Positions 1 to 7,767 of a stretch of DNA of 20,934 nucleotides are shown piece by piece; the first letter of the stretch is position 1, and every line of letters starts with the position of its first letter. Source of the DNA: Oxalobacteraceae bacterium (GTDB lineage: Bacteria; Pseudomonadota; Gammaproteobacteria; Burkholderiales; Burkholderiaceae_D). Made by a program: the position numbers and the translations under genes. The notes beneath the pieces are model-generated. The model saw only the letters and a list, made by a program, of their open reading frames with translations. It made no database searches and was not told the origin of the DNA. The DNA is taken from assembly GCA_947487325.1 (NCBI GenBank), contig CANKWG010000011.1, positions 1 through 20,934 on the forward strand, in the 5' to 3' direction.

Positions 1-834
1 GGCGTGGCCGAGGTCATCATGGCCGTGCCCACCCCCGATGGCGTGCAACATCCGCTGGTGCTTGCCGCCGCAGAAATCGCCGGGGTTGATCGCGTGTTCA
101 CGATAGGCGGTGCGCAGGCCGTTGCTGCGCTCGCTTATGGCACGCACACCATTCCGCAGGTCGACAAGATCGTCGGCCCCGGTAATGCCTATGTCGCGGC
201 CGCCAAGCGCCGGGTGTTCGGTGTGGTGGGTATCGACATGATTGCCGGTCCTTCCGAGATTCTGGTGCTGGCTGACGGCAGCACTGATCCTGACTGGGTC
301 GCGATGGATTTGTTTTCACAAGCCGAGCATGATGAGCTCGCGCAATCCATTCTGGTCTGTCCCGATGCCGCTTATCTGGCGCGCGTGGCTGATAGCGTTA
401 ATCGCCAGCTCGATGACATGCCACGCAAAGAGGTGATTCGCACATCGCTCACGAATCGCGGCGCTATGATCAAGGTGCGCGACATGGACGAGGCCTGCGA
501 CATCGCCAACCTGATCGCAGCGGAGCATCTGGAGATCTCGGCGATGGAACCTAAACGATGGGCCGACAAGATCCGGCATGCGGGCGCGATGTTCTTGGGG
601 CGCTACTCATCTGAATCGCTGGGCGACTATTGCGCTGGCCCCAATCACGTGCTGCCCACATCACGCACGGCACGCTTCTCCTCGCCGCTGGGTGTTTATG
701 ATTTTCAGAAGCGCTCATCGATTTTGCATGTCAGCGAGGCAGGTGCGCAAACACTGGGGCGCGTCGCCGCCGAGCTGGCCTATGGCGAAGGCTTGCAAGC
801 GCATGCACGTTCTGCCGAATTTCGAATGAAATGA
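1..834 (+). CDS. hisD: Histidinol dehydrogenase, 5'-truncated by the window edge
   Basis: HisD catalyses the last two NAD-dependent oxidations of histidine synthesis, L-histidinol to L-histidinal to L-histidine, in the cytoplasm. The reading frame is open from base 1, so the upstream part (about 150 residues of a family usually near 430) lies outside the window; the first in-frame GTG at position 4 is internal. Family signatures are visible. GGAQAVAALAYGT and VGPGNAYVAAAKR belong to the NAD-binding region. FSQAEHDE carries the zinc-site Gln and His. AAEHLEI contains the catalytic Glu-His pair, and GPNHVLPT with the C-terminal LQAHARSAEF supplies further active-site residues. The stop is 7 nt before hisC. 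No truncation inside the visible part. Identity is very secure. Confidence 0.97.
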   Translation, partial: GVAEVIMAVPTPDGVQHPLVLAAAEIAGVDRVFTIGGAQAVAALAYGTHTIPQVDKIVGPGNAYVAAAKRRVFGVVGIDMIAGPSEILVLADGSTDPDWVAMDLFSQAEHDELAQSILVCPDAAYLARVADSVNRQLDDMPRKEVIRTSLTNRGAMIKVRDMDEACDIANLIAAEHLEISAMEPKRWADKIRHAGAMFLGRYSSESLGDYCAGPNHVLPTSRTARFSSPLGVYDFQKRSSILHVSEAGAQTLGRVAAELAYGEGLQAHARSAEFRMK

Positions 835-841
835 GCGGGTC

Positions 842-1930
842 ATGTCCCTGACTGAAAACATCATTCGCGCCGATGTGCGCGCGCTCTCGGCGTATCACGT
901 GCCAGACGCTTCGGGTCTGATCAAGCTCGATGCGATGGAAAATCCGTATACCCTGCCAGCCGATCTGCAGCAGGCGCTCGGCCAGCGGCTGGCGGCCGTT
1001 GCCCTGAACCGCTACCCCGTGCCGGCCTATGCGGGTCTCAAAGCAGCGATTCGCAGCCAGCTAGGTGTGCCCGCAGGGTTCGATGTGGTGTTGGGCAATG
1101 GCTCGGATGAATTGATCAGCATTGTCTCGGTGGCCTGTGCGAAACCCGGAGCGAAGGTTCTGGCGCCGCTACCCGGTTTTGTGATGTATGCGATGTCGGC
1201 GCAGTTGGCCGGCATGGAATTCATCGGTGTGCCCCTAAAATCTGATCTGACGCTGGATCTGGATGCGATGCTCACCGCCATTCGTACTCACCGTCCTGCG
1301 ATTACGTATCTGGCCTACCCGAACAACCCGACCGGCAATCTGTTTGACCCCGATGCCATCCTGGCGGTGCTTGGTGAGGTCGGTGACAGCGGCGTCGTGA
1401 TTGTTGACGAGGCCTATCAGCCATTTGCGGGCACCACCTTCATGCCGCGTCTGAGCGAGCACAATAATCTGATCGTGATGCGCACCATCTCCAAGCAGGG
1501 TTTGGCGGGTATCCGTCTGGGCTATATGTCGGCCGCGCCCGCCTTGCTTGCCGAATTCGACAAGGTCCGTCCTCCCTACAACATTAATGTGCTGACCGAG
1601 GCGACGGCCACATTCGTACTGGAGCACCGCGATGTGCTGGACCAACAGGCATTGGCTATCTGCAACGAGCGTGCTTCCCTGTTGGCCGCATTGTCAGCAA
1701 TTCCCGGTATCCACGTGTTTCCGTCCGCGGCAAATTTCATACTGCTGCGCATTGAGCGGCCGGGCCTCAGCGGCACCCAGGTCTTCGATCGTCTGTTGGC
1801 GCAGAAGGTATTGGTGAAAAATGTCGGTAAAATGCACGCGCTGCTGGAGAATTGTCTACGGGTGACCGTGAGCACGCCGGCAGAAAACGCGCTCTTTCTG
1901 GCGGCGCTGCAATCGAGCCTGAATCCCTGA
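842..1930 (+). CDS. hisC: Histidinol-phosphate aminotransferase
   Basis: HisC is a PLP-dependent fold-type I aminotransferase that converts imidazole acetol phosphate plus glutamate to histidinol phosphate. The 362-residue product has the expected length. Visible motifs are YPNNPTG (about residues 159-165), VDEAY (about 188-192, the cofactor Asp and Tyr), and RTISKQGLAGIRLGY with the Schiff-base lysine at about K218 and a phosphate-binding Arg at about R225. The N-terminal LDAMENPY segment is the usual substrate-side motif. It begins 7 nt after hisD and ends 11 nt before hisB, so co-transcription is expected. No anomalies were seen. Some bacteria carry a second aromatic-type HisC paralogue, but the operon position makes this the histidine enzyme. 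Confidence 0.97.
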   Translation: MSLTENIIRADVRALSAYHVPDASGLIKLDAMENPYTLPADLQQALGQRLAAVALNRYPVPAYAGLKAAIRSQLGVPAGFDVVLGNGSDELISIVSVACAKPGAKVLAPLPGFVMYAMSAQLAGMEFIGVPLKSDLTLDLDAMLTAIRTHRPAITYLAYPNNPTGNLFDPDAILAVLGEVGDSGVVIVDEAYQPFAGTTFMPRLSEHNNLIVMRTISKQGLAGIRLGYMSAAPALLAEFDKVRPPYNINVLTEATATFVLEHRDVLDQQALAICNERASLLAALSAIPGIHVFPSAANFILLRIERPGLSGTQVFDRLLAQKVLVKNVGKMHALLENCLRVTVSTPAENALFLAALQSSLNP

Positions 1931-1941
1931 CACCACTCATC

Positions 1942-2538
1942 ATGTCCATGCCACGCACAGCAGAAGTCGTTCGCGACACCAGCGAGACCCAGATCCGGGT
2001 TGCGATCAACCTCGACGGTACCGGTCAGCAAAAGCTCAATACCGGTGTACCTTTCCTTGACCACATGCTGGACCAGATCGCACGTCATGGTCTCATCGAT
2101 CTCGATATCGAAGCCAAAGGTGATCTGCACATCGATGCCCACCATACGGTGGAAGACGTCGGCATCACGCTAGGTCAGGCATTTGCTCGCGCGATAGGTG
2201 ATAAAAAAGGCATACGTCGTTATGGCCATGCCTATGTGCCGTTGGATGAAGCCTTGTCGCGGGTTGTAATCGATTTTTCAGGTCGTCCCGGACTTGAATT
2301 CCATGTGCCGTTCAAACGCTCCATGATCGGTTCTTTCGATGTGGACCTGACCCATGAGTTCTTTCAGGGTTTCGTTAATCACGCGAACATGACCCTGCAT
2401 ATTGACAATCTGCGCGGTGAAAATGCGCACCATCAGTGCGAAACGGTGTTCAAGGCATTTGGCCGGGCCTTGCGTATGGCGGCCGAACTGGACCCCCGCG
2501 CGGCCGGCATCATTCCTTCCACCAAGGGCAGTCTCTGA
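1942..2538 (+). CDS. hisB: Imidazoleglycerol-phosphate dehydratase (monofunctional)
   Basis: HisB removes water from imidazole glycerol phosphate to give imidazole acetol phosphate. The frame stays open upstream into hisC, but the family alignment places the start at ATG 1942 (MSMPRTAEVVRDT), giving 198 residues, typical of the stand-alone dehydratase. The histidinol-phosphatase domain fused in E. coli HisB is absent, so that phosphatase must be encoded elsewhere. Manganese-binding histidine clusters are visible: FLDHMLDQIARHG, DAHHTVEDVG, HANMTLHI and GENAHHQCE. The C-terminal GIIPSTKGSL is characteristic. No good Shine-Dalgarno sequence precedes the start, so translation may depend on coupling with hisC, which stops 11 nt upstream. 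Confidence 0.97.
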   Translation: MSMPRTAEVVRDTSETQIRVAINLDGTGQQKLNTGVPFLDHMLDQIARHGLIDLDIEAKGDLHIDAHHTVEDVGITLGQAFARAIGDKKGIRRYGHAYVPLDEALSRVVIDFSGRPGLEFHVPFKRSMIGSFDVDLTHEFFQGFVNHANMTLHIDNLRGENAHHQCETVFKAFGRALRMAAELDPRAAGIIPSTKGSL

Positions 2539-2546
2539 TCGATGTC

Positions 2547-2565
2547 AGCCGCAGTCTTTGCGGCT
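2547..2565 (+). other. Intercistronic hairpin between hisB and hisH
   Basis: A perfect 7-bp inverted repeat, AGCCGCA (2547-2553) and TGCGGCT (2559-2565), encloses a 5-nt loop. It lies in the 55-nt gap between the hisB stop and the hisH ATG. No U-tract follows, so it is unlikely to be an intrinsic terminator. An mRNA-stabilising or processing hairpin, or chance, are the alternatives. Confidence 0.45.
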
Positions 2566-2593
2566 AAATCACACGACAGTCCTCGCCAATGTC

Positions 2594-3232
2594 ATGAATA
2601 AAATCGTCGTCGTCGATTACGGTATGGGCAACCTTCGCTCGGTGGCCCAGGCGCTGATGCATGTCGCGCCCGAGGCTGAGGTTCGTATATCCGGCGACCC
2701 GGACATAATTCGTCAGGCCGATCGTGTTGTGTTGCCGGGGCAGGGCGCGATGCCTGACTGCATGCGTTCTTTGCGCGAATCCGGCCTGCTCGACGCGCTC
2801 CTGGAGGCGGCCAGAAACAAGCCCTTGTTTGGCGTGTGCGTGGGTGAGCAAATGCTGTTTGATGTCAGCGAAGAAGGCGATGCCAGCTGCCTTGGGCTAA
2901 TGCCCGGGAAGGTCGTGCGTTTTCAGCTGGATGGCCAGCTGCAGCCGGACGGCTCGCGCTTCAAGGTGCCACAGATGGGTTGGAACAGCGTACAGATCAG
3001 GCACAATCATCCCTTATGGGATGGTGTGGCCGAGAACAGCTACTTTTATTTCGTCCACAGCTATTACGCCGTACCGGAAAACTCGGCGCATGTACTTGCC
3101 GAGAGTGTGTACGGCGCTCCATTTTGTTGCGCTGCAGGAAGAGATAACATTTTTGCGACCCAGTTCCACCCTGAAAAAAGTGCATCGGCTGGTTTGCAGC
3201 TTTATAAAAATTTTGTACATTGGAACCCTTGA
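2594..3232 (+). CDS. hisH: Imidazole glycerol phosphate synthase, glutaminase subunit
   Basis: HisH is the class I glutamine amidotransferase subunit of IGP synthase. It releases ammonia from glutamine and passes it to HisF. The start ATG at 2594 (MNKIVVVDYGMGNLRSV) matches the family N-terminus; the longer open frame upstream overlaps hisB and is not used. The protein is 212 residues, the usual size. The nucleophile is C82 in GVCVGEQMLF, and the other triad members are H192 and E194 in QFHPEKSA. The oxyanion-strand segment VVLPGQGAMPDCM is present. There is no clear Shine-Dalgarno sequence. It lies 55 nt after hisB, with a hairpin in the gap, and 62 nt before hisA; its partner hisF is two genes downstream. 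Confidence 0.97.
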   Translation: MNKIVVVDYGMGNLRSVAQALMHVAPEAEVRISGDPDIIRQADRVVLPGQGAMPDCMRSLRESGLLDALLEAARNKPLFGVCVGEQMLFDVSEEGDASCLGLMPGKVVRFQLDGQLQPDGSRFKVPQMGWNSVQIRHNHPLWDGVAENSYFYFVHSYYAVPENSAHVLAESVYGAPFCCAAGRDNIFATQFHPEKSASAGLQLYKNFVHWNP

Positions 3233-3294
3233 TTCGCGTCCGCGGTATCCGCCTTGCCTCAACTCTTGATTAACTCTTCTCACTGCCAGTAGCC

Positions 3295-4101
3295 ATGCTG
3301 CTTATACCTGCTATCGACCTCAAAGACGGCCAATGCGTACGCCTTAAACAAGGTGACATGGATCAGGTCACGGTCTTTTCCGAAGATCCTGCCCAGATGG
3401 CCCGCCACTGGCTCGAGCAGGGTGCCCGGCGCCTGCATTTGGTCGATCTCAATGGTGCATTTGCCGGCAAGCCGAAAAATGAGCCAGCGATCAAAGCCAT
3501 CCTCGCGGCGGTACGTGGCTATGCTGATGAGCACGACATTGATGAGATCCCCGTGCAACTCGGTGGCGGTATACGTGATCTCGATACCATCGAGCGCTAC
3601 CTAGACGATGGCATCTCCTACATCATCATTGGTACTGCTGCGGTAAAAAATCCAGGCTTCCTGCATGACGCTTGCAGTGCCTTCCCGGGTCAAATCATCG
3701 TTGGACTTGATGCCAAAGACGGCAAGGTTGCAACGGATGGCTGGAGCAAGCTCTCTGGCCATGAAGTCATTGATCTTGCTAAAAAATTCGAAGACTATGG
3801 CTGCGAAGCGATTGTCTATACCGACATCGGTCGCGACGGCATGATGAAGGGTGTCAACATCGAAGCAACCGTCAAGTTAGCTCAGAGTATGAAGATTCCC
3901 GTTATCGCATCGGGTGGCGTTCACGATATCAAGGATGTCGAGGCCCTATGTGCCGTTCAGGACGAAGGCATCGAAGGGGTGATCTGCGGTCGTTCTATTT
4001 ACGAAGGCACGCTCGATCTCAGTCAGGCACAACGACGTGCCGATGAACTCTCCGGCGAACTCGACGAAGACTCGGAAGACACGGAAGACACCAAAGACTG
4101 A
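3295..4101 (+). CDS. hisA: Phosphoribosylformimino-5-aminoimidazole carboxamide ribotide isomerase, with acidic C-terminal tail
   Basis: HisA is a (beta-alpha)8 isomerase that opens ProFAR to PRFAR, the substrate of IGP synthase. MLLIPAIDLKDGQ contains the catalytic Asp at residue 8, and the second catalytic Asp is D139 in VGLDAKDGK. Phosphate-binding loops include QLGGGIRD, IIGTAAVKNP, ASGGVHD and VICGRSIYEG. The product is 268 residues, longer than the roughly 245-250 usual for the family. The extra length is a low-complexity acidic tail at about residues 255-268, rich in Asp and Glu. The stop codon is separated from the hisF ATG by 1 nt, so the tail-coding DNA also forms the hisF translation-initiation region. 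No convincing Shine-Dalgarno sequence precedes hisA itself. Confidence 0.96.
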   Translation: MLLIPAIDLKDGQCVRLKQGDMDQVTVFSEDPAQMARHWLEQGARRLHLVDLNGAFAGKPKNEPAIKAILAAVRGYADEHDIDEIPVQLGGGIRDLDTIERYLDDGISYIIIGTAAVKNPGFLHDACSAFPGQIIVGLDAKDGKVATDGWSKLSGHEVIDLAKKFEDYGCEAIVYTDIGRDGMMKGVNIEATVKLAQSMKIPVIASGGVHDIKDVEALCAVQDEGIEGVICGRSIYEGTLDLSQAQRRADELSGELDEDSEDTEDTKD

Positions 4102-4102
4102 C

Positions 4103-4867
4103 ATGACCCTTGCCAAGCGCATTATTCCCTGTCTGGATGTGACTGCCGGGCGGGTCGTCAAAGGGGTCAATTTCGTCGAACTGCGCGATGCGGGTGATCC
4201 GGTTGAAATTGCGCGCCGCTATGACGAGCAGGGCGCAGACGAAATTACCTTTCTCGATATCACAGCATCGTCTGATGATCGTGATCTCATCTTGCACATC
4301 ATTGAAGCAGTAGCTTCACAAGTCTTCATTCCGCTGACGGTGGGCGGTGGCGTGCGCGTAGTTGATGACGTCCGCCGTCTGCTCAATGCCGGCGCGGATA
4401 AAGTCAGCATGAACACCTCGGCAGTCACCAATCCCCAGCTCGTCGCTGATGCGGCCGACAAGTATGGCTCGCAATGTATCGTGGTGGCGATTGACGCCAA
4501 GCGTTCAGACGCGGGTCATTGGGAAGTATTCACGCATGGTGGTCGGCGTGCAACCGGACTGGATGTGGTCGAATGGGCGCGCAAGATGCAGTCCTTGGGT
4601 GCCGGTGAAATTCTGTTGACCAGCATGGACAGGGACGGCACTCGCTCGGGTTTCGATTTGCCGCTCACGCGCGCCGTATCGGATGCCGTATCGATTCCAG
4701 TGATTGCGTCCGGTGGCGTCGGCACGCTACAGGATCTCGCTGATGGCATTACCGAAGGTCATGCAGATGCCGTGCTCGCAGCGAGCATTTTTCACTATCA
4801 ACATCACACGGTGCAGGAAGCCAAGCAATTCATGGCTGCCTTGGGCATACCTATGAGGCTGACATGA
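4103..4867 (+). CDS. hisF: Imidazole glycerol phosphate synthase, cyclase subunit
   Basis: HisF is the TIM-barrel cyclase subunit of IGP synthase. It combines PRFAR with ammonia from HisH to give IGP and AICAR. The start ATG at 4103 (MTLAKRIIPCLDV) follows the hisA stop after 1 nt; the open frame extending 22 codons upstream lies inside hisA. The protein is 254 residues, standard for the family. Catalytic aspartates are D12 (PCLDV) and D131 (VVAIDAKR). Other family blocks are TVGGGVR, KVSMNTSAV, LLTSMDRDGTRSGFD and PVIASGGVG. The last codons overlap the hisI start by 4 nt (ATGA), indicating translational coupling. Confidence 0.98.
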   Translation: MTLAKRIIPCLDVTAGRVVKGVNFVELRDAGDPVEIARRYDEQGADEITFLDITASSDDRDLILHIIEAVASQVFIPLTVGGGVRVVDDVRRLLNAGADKVSMNTSAVTNPQLVADAADKYGSQCIVVAIDAKRSDAGHWEVFTHGGRRATGLDVVEWARKMQSLGAGEILLTSMDRDGTRSGFDLPLTRAVSDAVSIPVIASGGVGTLQDLADGITEGHADAVLAASIFHYQHHTVQEAKQFMAALGIPMRLT

Positions 4868-5268
4868 TTGCGCGCACCAAATGGTTGAATCGCATTCATT
4901 GGGATGAAAATGGACTCGTGCCTGTGATTGCGCAGGAAGTCGGTACCAACGAAGTGCTGATGTTCGCGTGGATGAACCGGGATGCGCTGGCGCGGACGGT
5001 GGAACTGGGTCAGGCGGTCTACTGGAGTCGCTCTCGCAAAAAACTCTGGCACAAGGGCGAAGAATCCGGGCATTTCCAGGAAGTGCAGGAAATACGGGTT
5101 GATTGCGATCAGGACGTGTTGCTACTTAAAGTGAAGCAAGTGGGTGATATTGCCTGCCACACGGGCCGACATTCCTGTTTCTTCAGTAAATTCGAGCACA
5201 ATGGTGATGAGTCGGACTGGATCGAAGTCGATCCGGTACTGAAAAACCCGGACGATATCTACAAATAA
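4864..5268 (+). CDS. hisI: Phosphoribosyl-AMP cyclohydrolase
   Basis: This metal-dependent hydrolase opens the adenine ring of phosphoribosyl-AMP to give ProFAR, the third step of histidine synthesis. The 134-residue protein is the cyclohydrolase alone, separate from HisE; in enterobacteria the two are fused. Metal ligands are visible in VDCDQDVLLL (D80, C81, D82, D84) and in CHTGRHSCFF (C98 and C105). The N-terminal NGLVPVIAQ and VLMFAWMN segments are typical. Its ATG overlaps the hisF stop by 4 nt, and hisE begins 3 nt after its stop. Assignment is secure. Confidence 0.97.
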   Translation: MIARTKWLNRIHWDENGLVPVIAQEVGTNEVLMFAWMNRDALARTVELGQAVYWSRSRKKLWHKGEESGHFQEVQEIRVDCDQDVLLLKVKQVGDIACHTGRHSCFFSKFEHNGDESDWIEVDPVLKNPDDIYK

Positions 5269-5271
5269 AAT

Positions 5272-5640
5272 ATGAGCGACGTTCTTTCGCGCCTGGCGCA
5301 AGTGATCGAGTCACGCAAACCCGAAGCAGGCGGTAACCCCGAGACGTCTTATGTCTCGCGACTGTTCGATAAGGGCGATGACGCTATTTTGAAGAAAATC
5401 GGCGAAGAGGCCACCGAGACTGTTATGGCTGCCAAGGACGTGCGCGCGGGTGCTGACGCCAGCAAGCTAGTGTATGAATGCGCCGACCTGTGGTTCCACT
5501 CGCTGATCATGCTCGCGCGTTTTGATCTCAGTCCTCAGCAAGTGCTTGACGAACTGGCGCGTCGCGAGGGTTTATCGGGTATTGAGGAAATGGCGAATCG
5601 CAAATTGAAGGAACGCGAGCAAAACGAACGGAAAACCTGA
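5272..5640 (+). CDS. hisE: Phosphoribosyl-ATP pyrophosphohydrolase
   Basis: HisE hydrolyses phosphoribosyl-ATP to phosphoribosyl-AMP and pyrophosphate, the second step of the pathway. It is an all-alpha MazG-like protein of 122 residues, usual for a stand-alone HisE. The motif SYVSRLFDKG is followed by the metal-binding glutamate run KKIGEEATETVMAAK (E45, E46 and E49), then ECADLWFH in the next helix. The ATG at 5272 lies 3 nt after the hisI stop. It is the last his gene here. The next gene starts about 90 nt downstream with no obvious terminator between, so read-through into the HIT and tat genes is possible. Confidence 0.96.
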   Translation: MSDVLSRLAQVIESRKPEAGGNPETSYVSRLFDKGDDAILKKIGEEATETVMAAKDVRAGADASKLVYECADLWFHSLIMLARFDLSPQQVLDELARREGLSGIEEMANRKLKEREQNERKT

Positions 5641-5732
5641 GTCACTCAATGTGGATCCGGTGGCAGACAGACTCCCGATAGCTTCATTTGGATTCGCACA
5701 ACACGGCCCTCGCGCCTTAAAACACAAAGAAA

Positions 5733-6113
5733 GTGAGCCAAATCGTGGATAACTGCATTTTTTGCAAGATCGCTGCCGGTAAAATTCCCGCGAAGACTGT
5801 CTATGAAGACGATGATGTCATTGCTTTCCATGACATTAATCCGGCCGCGCCGGTCCATGTGCTGATTGTCCCCCGCGAGCATATTCCAACGCTGGCTGAT
5901 GCTAATGAGAATCACACGGCATTGTTGGGTAAAATGATGCTGCTTGCGCCGAAACTGGCGGCGGAGCTGGGTGGAGGCTATAGTCACACGCCCGAGGGTC
6001 CGATGGGGGGATTCAAAACACTGGTTAATAGCGGTCCTGATGGCGGTCAGGAGGTGTACCATCTCCATCTGCACATCATGGGCGGTCCCCGGCCATGGCG
6101 CAGCGAACGGTGA
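5733..6113 (+). CDS. hinT: HIT-family (HINT-type) purine nucleoside phosphoramidase
   Basis: HINT proteins hydrolyse AMP-lysine and related nucleoside phosphoramidates in the cytoplasm. The histidine triad is plain: EVYHLHLHIMGG, with H110, H112 (the expected nucleophile) and H114 counted from the first GTG. The N-terminal CIFCKIAAGKIPAKTVYEDD and FHDINPAAPVHVLIVPREHI are standard HINT segments. The start is uncertain: GTG 5733 gives 126 residues, while a second GTG at 5745 would give a protein starting Met-Asp-Asn-Cys, closer to the usual family N-terminus. Neither has a strong Shine-Dalgarno sequence. A glycine-rich insert (about residues 80-105) precedes the triad. The gene sits between hisE and tatA, a linkage I recall as common in betaproteobacteria; its physiological role there is not known from the sequence. 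Confidence 0.93.
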   Translation: MSQIVDNCIFCKIAAGKIPAKTVYEDDDVIAFHDINPAAPVHVLIVPREHIPTLADANENHTALLGKMMLLAPKLAAELGGGYSHTPEGPMGGFKTLVNSGPDGGQEVYHLHLHIMGGPRPWRSER

Positions 6114-6171
6114 TTTTTTCCGTGAAATTATTTATTAGATGAGAGCCTGCGGGTTCGGCTAGGAGATACAA

Positions 6172-6393
6172 ATGGGTTCGTTCAGTATTTGGCACTGGGT
6201 CATCGTGCTGGTAATTGTCATGCTGGTGTTTGGTACCAAGAAATTGGGCAATATCGGTTCCGACCTAGGCAAGGCTGTCAAAGGTTTCAAGGATGGCGTT
6301 AAACCCCCCGAAGATGAAAAAGGTGGATCGCCGTCGCAGGTGACGGACAAGGCCACCATCGACGTCGAAGCACGCGAAAAATCCAAGAGCTGA
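6172..6393 (+). CDS. tatA: Sec-independent protein translocase subunit TatA
   Basis: TatA is the pore-forming or membrane-weakening subunit of the twin-arginine export system for folded proteins in the inner membrane. The 73-residue product has the classical plan: a short N-terminal transmembrane helix (about residues 5-20, IWHWVIVLVIVMLVFG), the FG hinge, the amphipathic helix TKKLGNIGSDLGKAVKGFKDGV, and a polar tail. A strong Shine-Dalgarno sequence (AGGAGA) lies 5 nt before the ATG. It is followed by tatB after a 69-nt gap. The hinge and short polar N-terminus point to TatA rather than TatB. Confidence 0.96.
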   Translation: MGSFSIWHWVIVLVIVMLVFGTKKLGNIGSDLGKAVKGFKDGVKPPEDEKGGSPSQVTDKATIDVEAREKSKS

Positions 6394-6462
6394 TACTGCC
6401 TTCCATCAAGCGCGATAGCGGCCGATGCCGGCCGCGCGCCTTCCTCCTGATCCTCTGTCCCG

Positions 6463-6990
6463 ATGATTGACCTTGGTCTTACCAAAATCGCGCTGATCGG
6501 TGCGGTTGCGCTAGTCGTGATTGGCCCTGAGAAGCTGCCAGCGGTGGCCCGCATGGCGGGTACCCTTTGGGGGCGTGCGCAGCGGTACATGAGCAGTGTG
6601 AAGGCCGAAGTCAACCGCGAGATGCAGATGGAGGAGCTCAACAAGATGCACTCCGGCTTCGTGAATGCCACCTCCAAAATCAACCAGACGCTCAGCCAGA
6701 GTTTGTCGGAGGTTCAGCAAAATTTTACCGAGGCTAGTGACTCGCTGACTGAAGCAATGGCCGAAGCCAATCAGGCCTACACAGGCTACAGCGACGCCTT
6801 GCGTGTGCCCACCGATGAAGATCTGGCTGCCAAGCGGCGCGATTTCAGGAAGAAAAAACTGTCACAAACTTCTTCATTGCCGATCTGGTTCAAACGATCG
6901 ACGGGTCGCAAGACGCGTGTGATTTCTGGTGCGGCGAGAGTCGCGCGCTACCGCCCAAACATTGGTAGAACCATCAGGTTTTTCAACTAA
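6463..6990 (+). CDS. tatB: Sec-independent protein translocase subunit TatB
   Basis: TatB works with TatC as the receptor for twin-arginine signal peptides. The 175-residue protein begins MIDLGLTKIALIGAVALVVI, a single membrane helix, followed by the GPEKLP hinge typical of TatB and a long amphipathic, probably coiled helix (about residues 25-105). The last 40 or so residues are strongly basic (RKKK, KRSTGRKTR, SGAARVARYRP). I recall this tail from other betaproteobacterial TatB proteins, and it probably contacts membrane lipid or nucleic-acid-like polyanions, but its function is not established. The start lacks a strong Shine-Dalgarno sequence. tatC begins 3 nt after the stop, so the two are almost certainly co-translated. 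Confidence 0.95.
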   Translation: MIDLGLTKIALIGAVALVVIGPEKLPAVARMAGTLWGRAQRYMSSVKAEVNREMQMEELNKMHSGFVNATSKINQTLSQSLSEVQQNFTEASDSLTEAMAEANQAYTGYSDALRVPTDEDLAAKRRDFRKKKLSQTSSLPIWFKRSTGRKTRVISGAARVARYRPNIGRTIRFFN

Positions 6991-6993
6991 AGC

Positions 6994-7758
6994 ATGGCTG
7001 ACGATAACGCCCCCGGCATACAGGAGACCTTCATCTCCCATCTGATCGAGTTGCGCACGCGACTCGTGCGCGCGTCGGCCGTGGTGCTGGTGGTGTTTAT
7101 TGTTTTGTTTGCGGTGTGGCCGGGTGCGGCTGCCGTCTACGATTTTCTCGCGCAGCCCATGATGAAAGCACTGCCTGAGGGATCGAAAATGATCGCCACG
7201 GGCGTCATCACGCCTTTCATGGTGCCCATGAAGGTGACGATGATGCTGGCGCTGATGATCTCGTTACCATGGGTGCTCTATCAGGCCTGGGCCTTCGTCG
7301 CGCCAGGACTCTATACGCACGAAAAACGTCTGGTGGCGCCCCTGATCATCTCCTCTTCGGCGTTGTTCATACTCGGCGTGGCGTTTTGCTATTACTTTGT
7401 GTTCGGCACCGTTTTTAAATTCATCAACGAATTTGCACCGAAATCGATTTCGGTCGCGCCGGATATCGAGAATTATCTCGATTTTGTACTCACCATGTGC
7501 CTAGCTTTCGGTCTGACTTTCGAAGTACCAGTCGTTGTGATCGTTCTAGTTCGCATGGGCCTGGTCACCGTTGAGAAACTTAAATCCATCCGCCCGTATG
7601 TGATCGTGGGCGCATTCGTGATCGCGGCGGTCGTGACGCCGCCTGATGTCATGAGCCAGTTGTTTCTGGCCATACCACTGTGCGTGCTTTACGAGCTTGG
7701 TTTGCTGCTGGCGCCGTTGTTTGAGAAAGCGACGCAGGCACCTGAGGAAACTGTCTGA
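6994..7758 (+). CDS. tatC: Sec-independent protein translocase subunit TatC
   Basis: TatC is the polytopic core of the Tat receptor and binds the twin-arginine motif. The 254-residue protein carries the family hallmarks: N-terminal FISHLIELRTRL, then PWVLYQAWAFVAPGLYTHEKR in the first periplasmic loop and helix, and about six hydrophobic segments, including ones near residues 25-47, 75-97, 110-135, 160-185, 200-217 and 220-240. LTFEVPVVV and the block around VTPPDVMSQ are also typical. It follows tatB by 3 nt and ends 9 nt from the convergent DUF2461 gene, with no obvious terminator between. One expected client, the Rieske protein PetA, is encoded about 3.7 kb downstream. Confidence 0.97.
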   Translation: MADDNAPGIQETFISHLIELRTRLVRASAVVLVVFIVLFAVWPGAAAVYDFLAQPMMKALPEGSKMIATGVITPFMVPMKVTMMLALMISLPWVLYQAWAFVAPGLYTHEKRLVAPLIISSSALFILGVAFCYYFVFGTVFKFINEFAPKSISVAPDIENYLDFVLTMCLAFGLTFEVPVVVIVLVRMGLVTVEKLKSIRPYVIVGAFVIAAVVTPPDVMSQLFLAIPLCVLYELGLLLAPLFEKATQAPEETV

Positions 7759-7767
7759 TCCTTTTGT

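Noticed and set aside
1852..1941. N-terminal extension of hisB inside hisC
   Set aside because: The extra 30 residues have no family similarity, and ATG 1942 fits known HisB N-termini.
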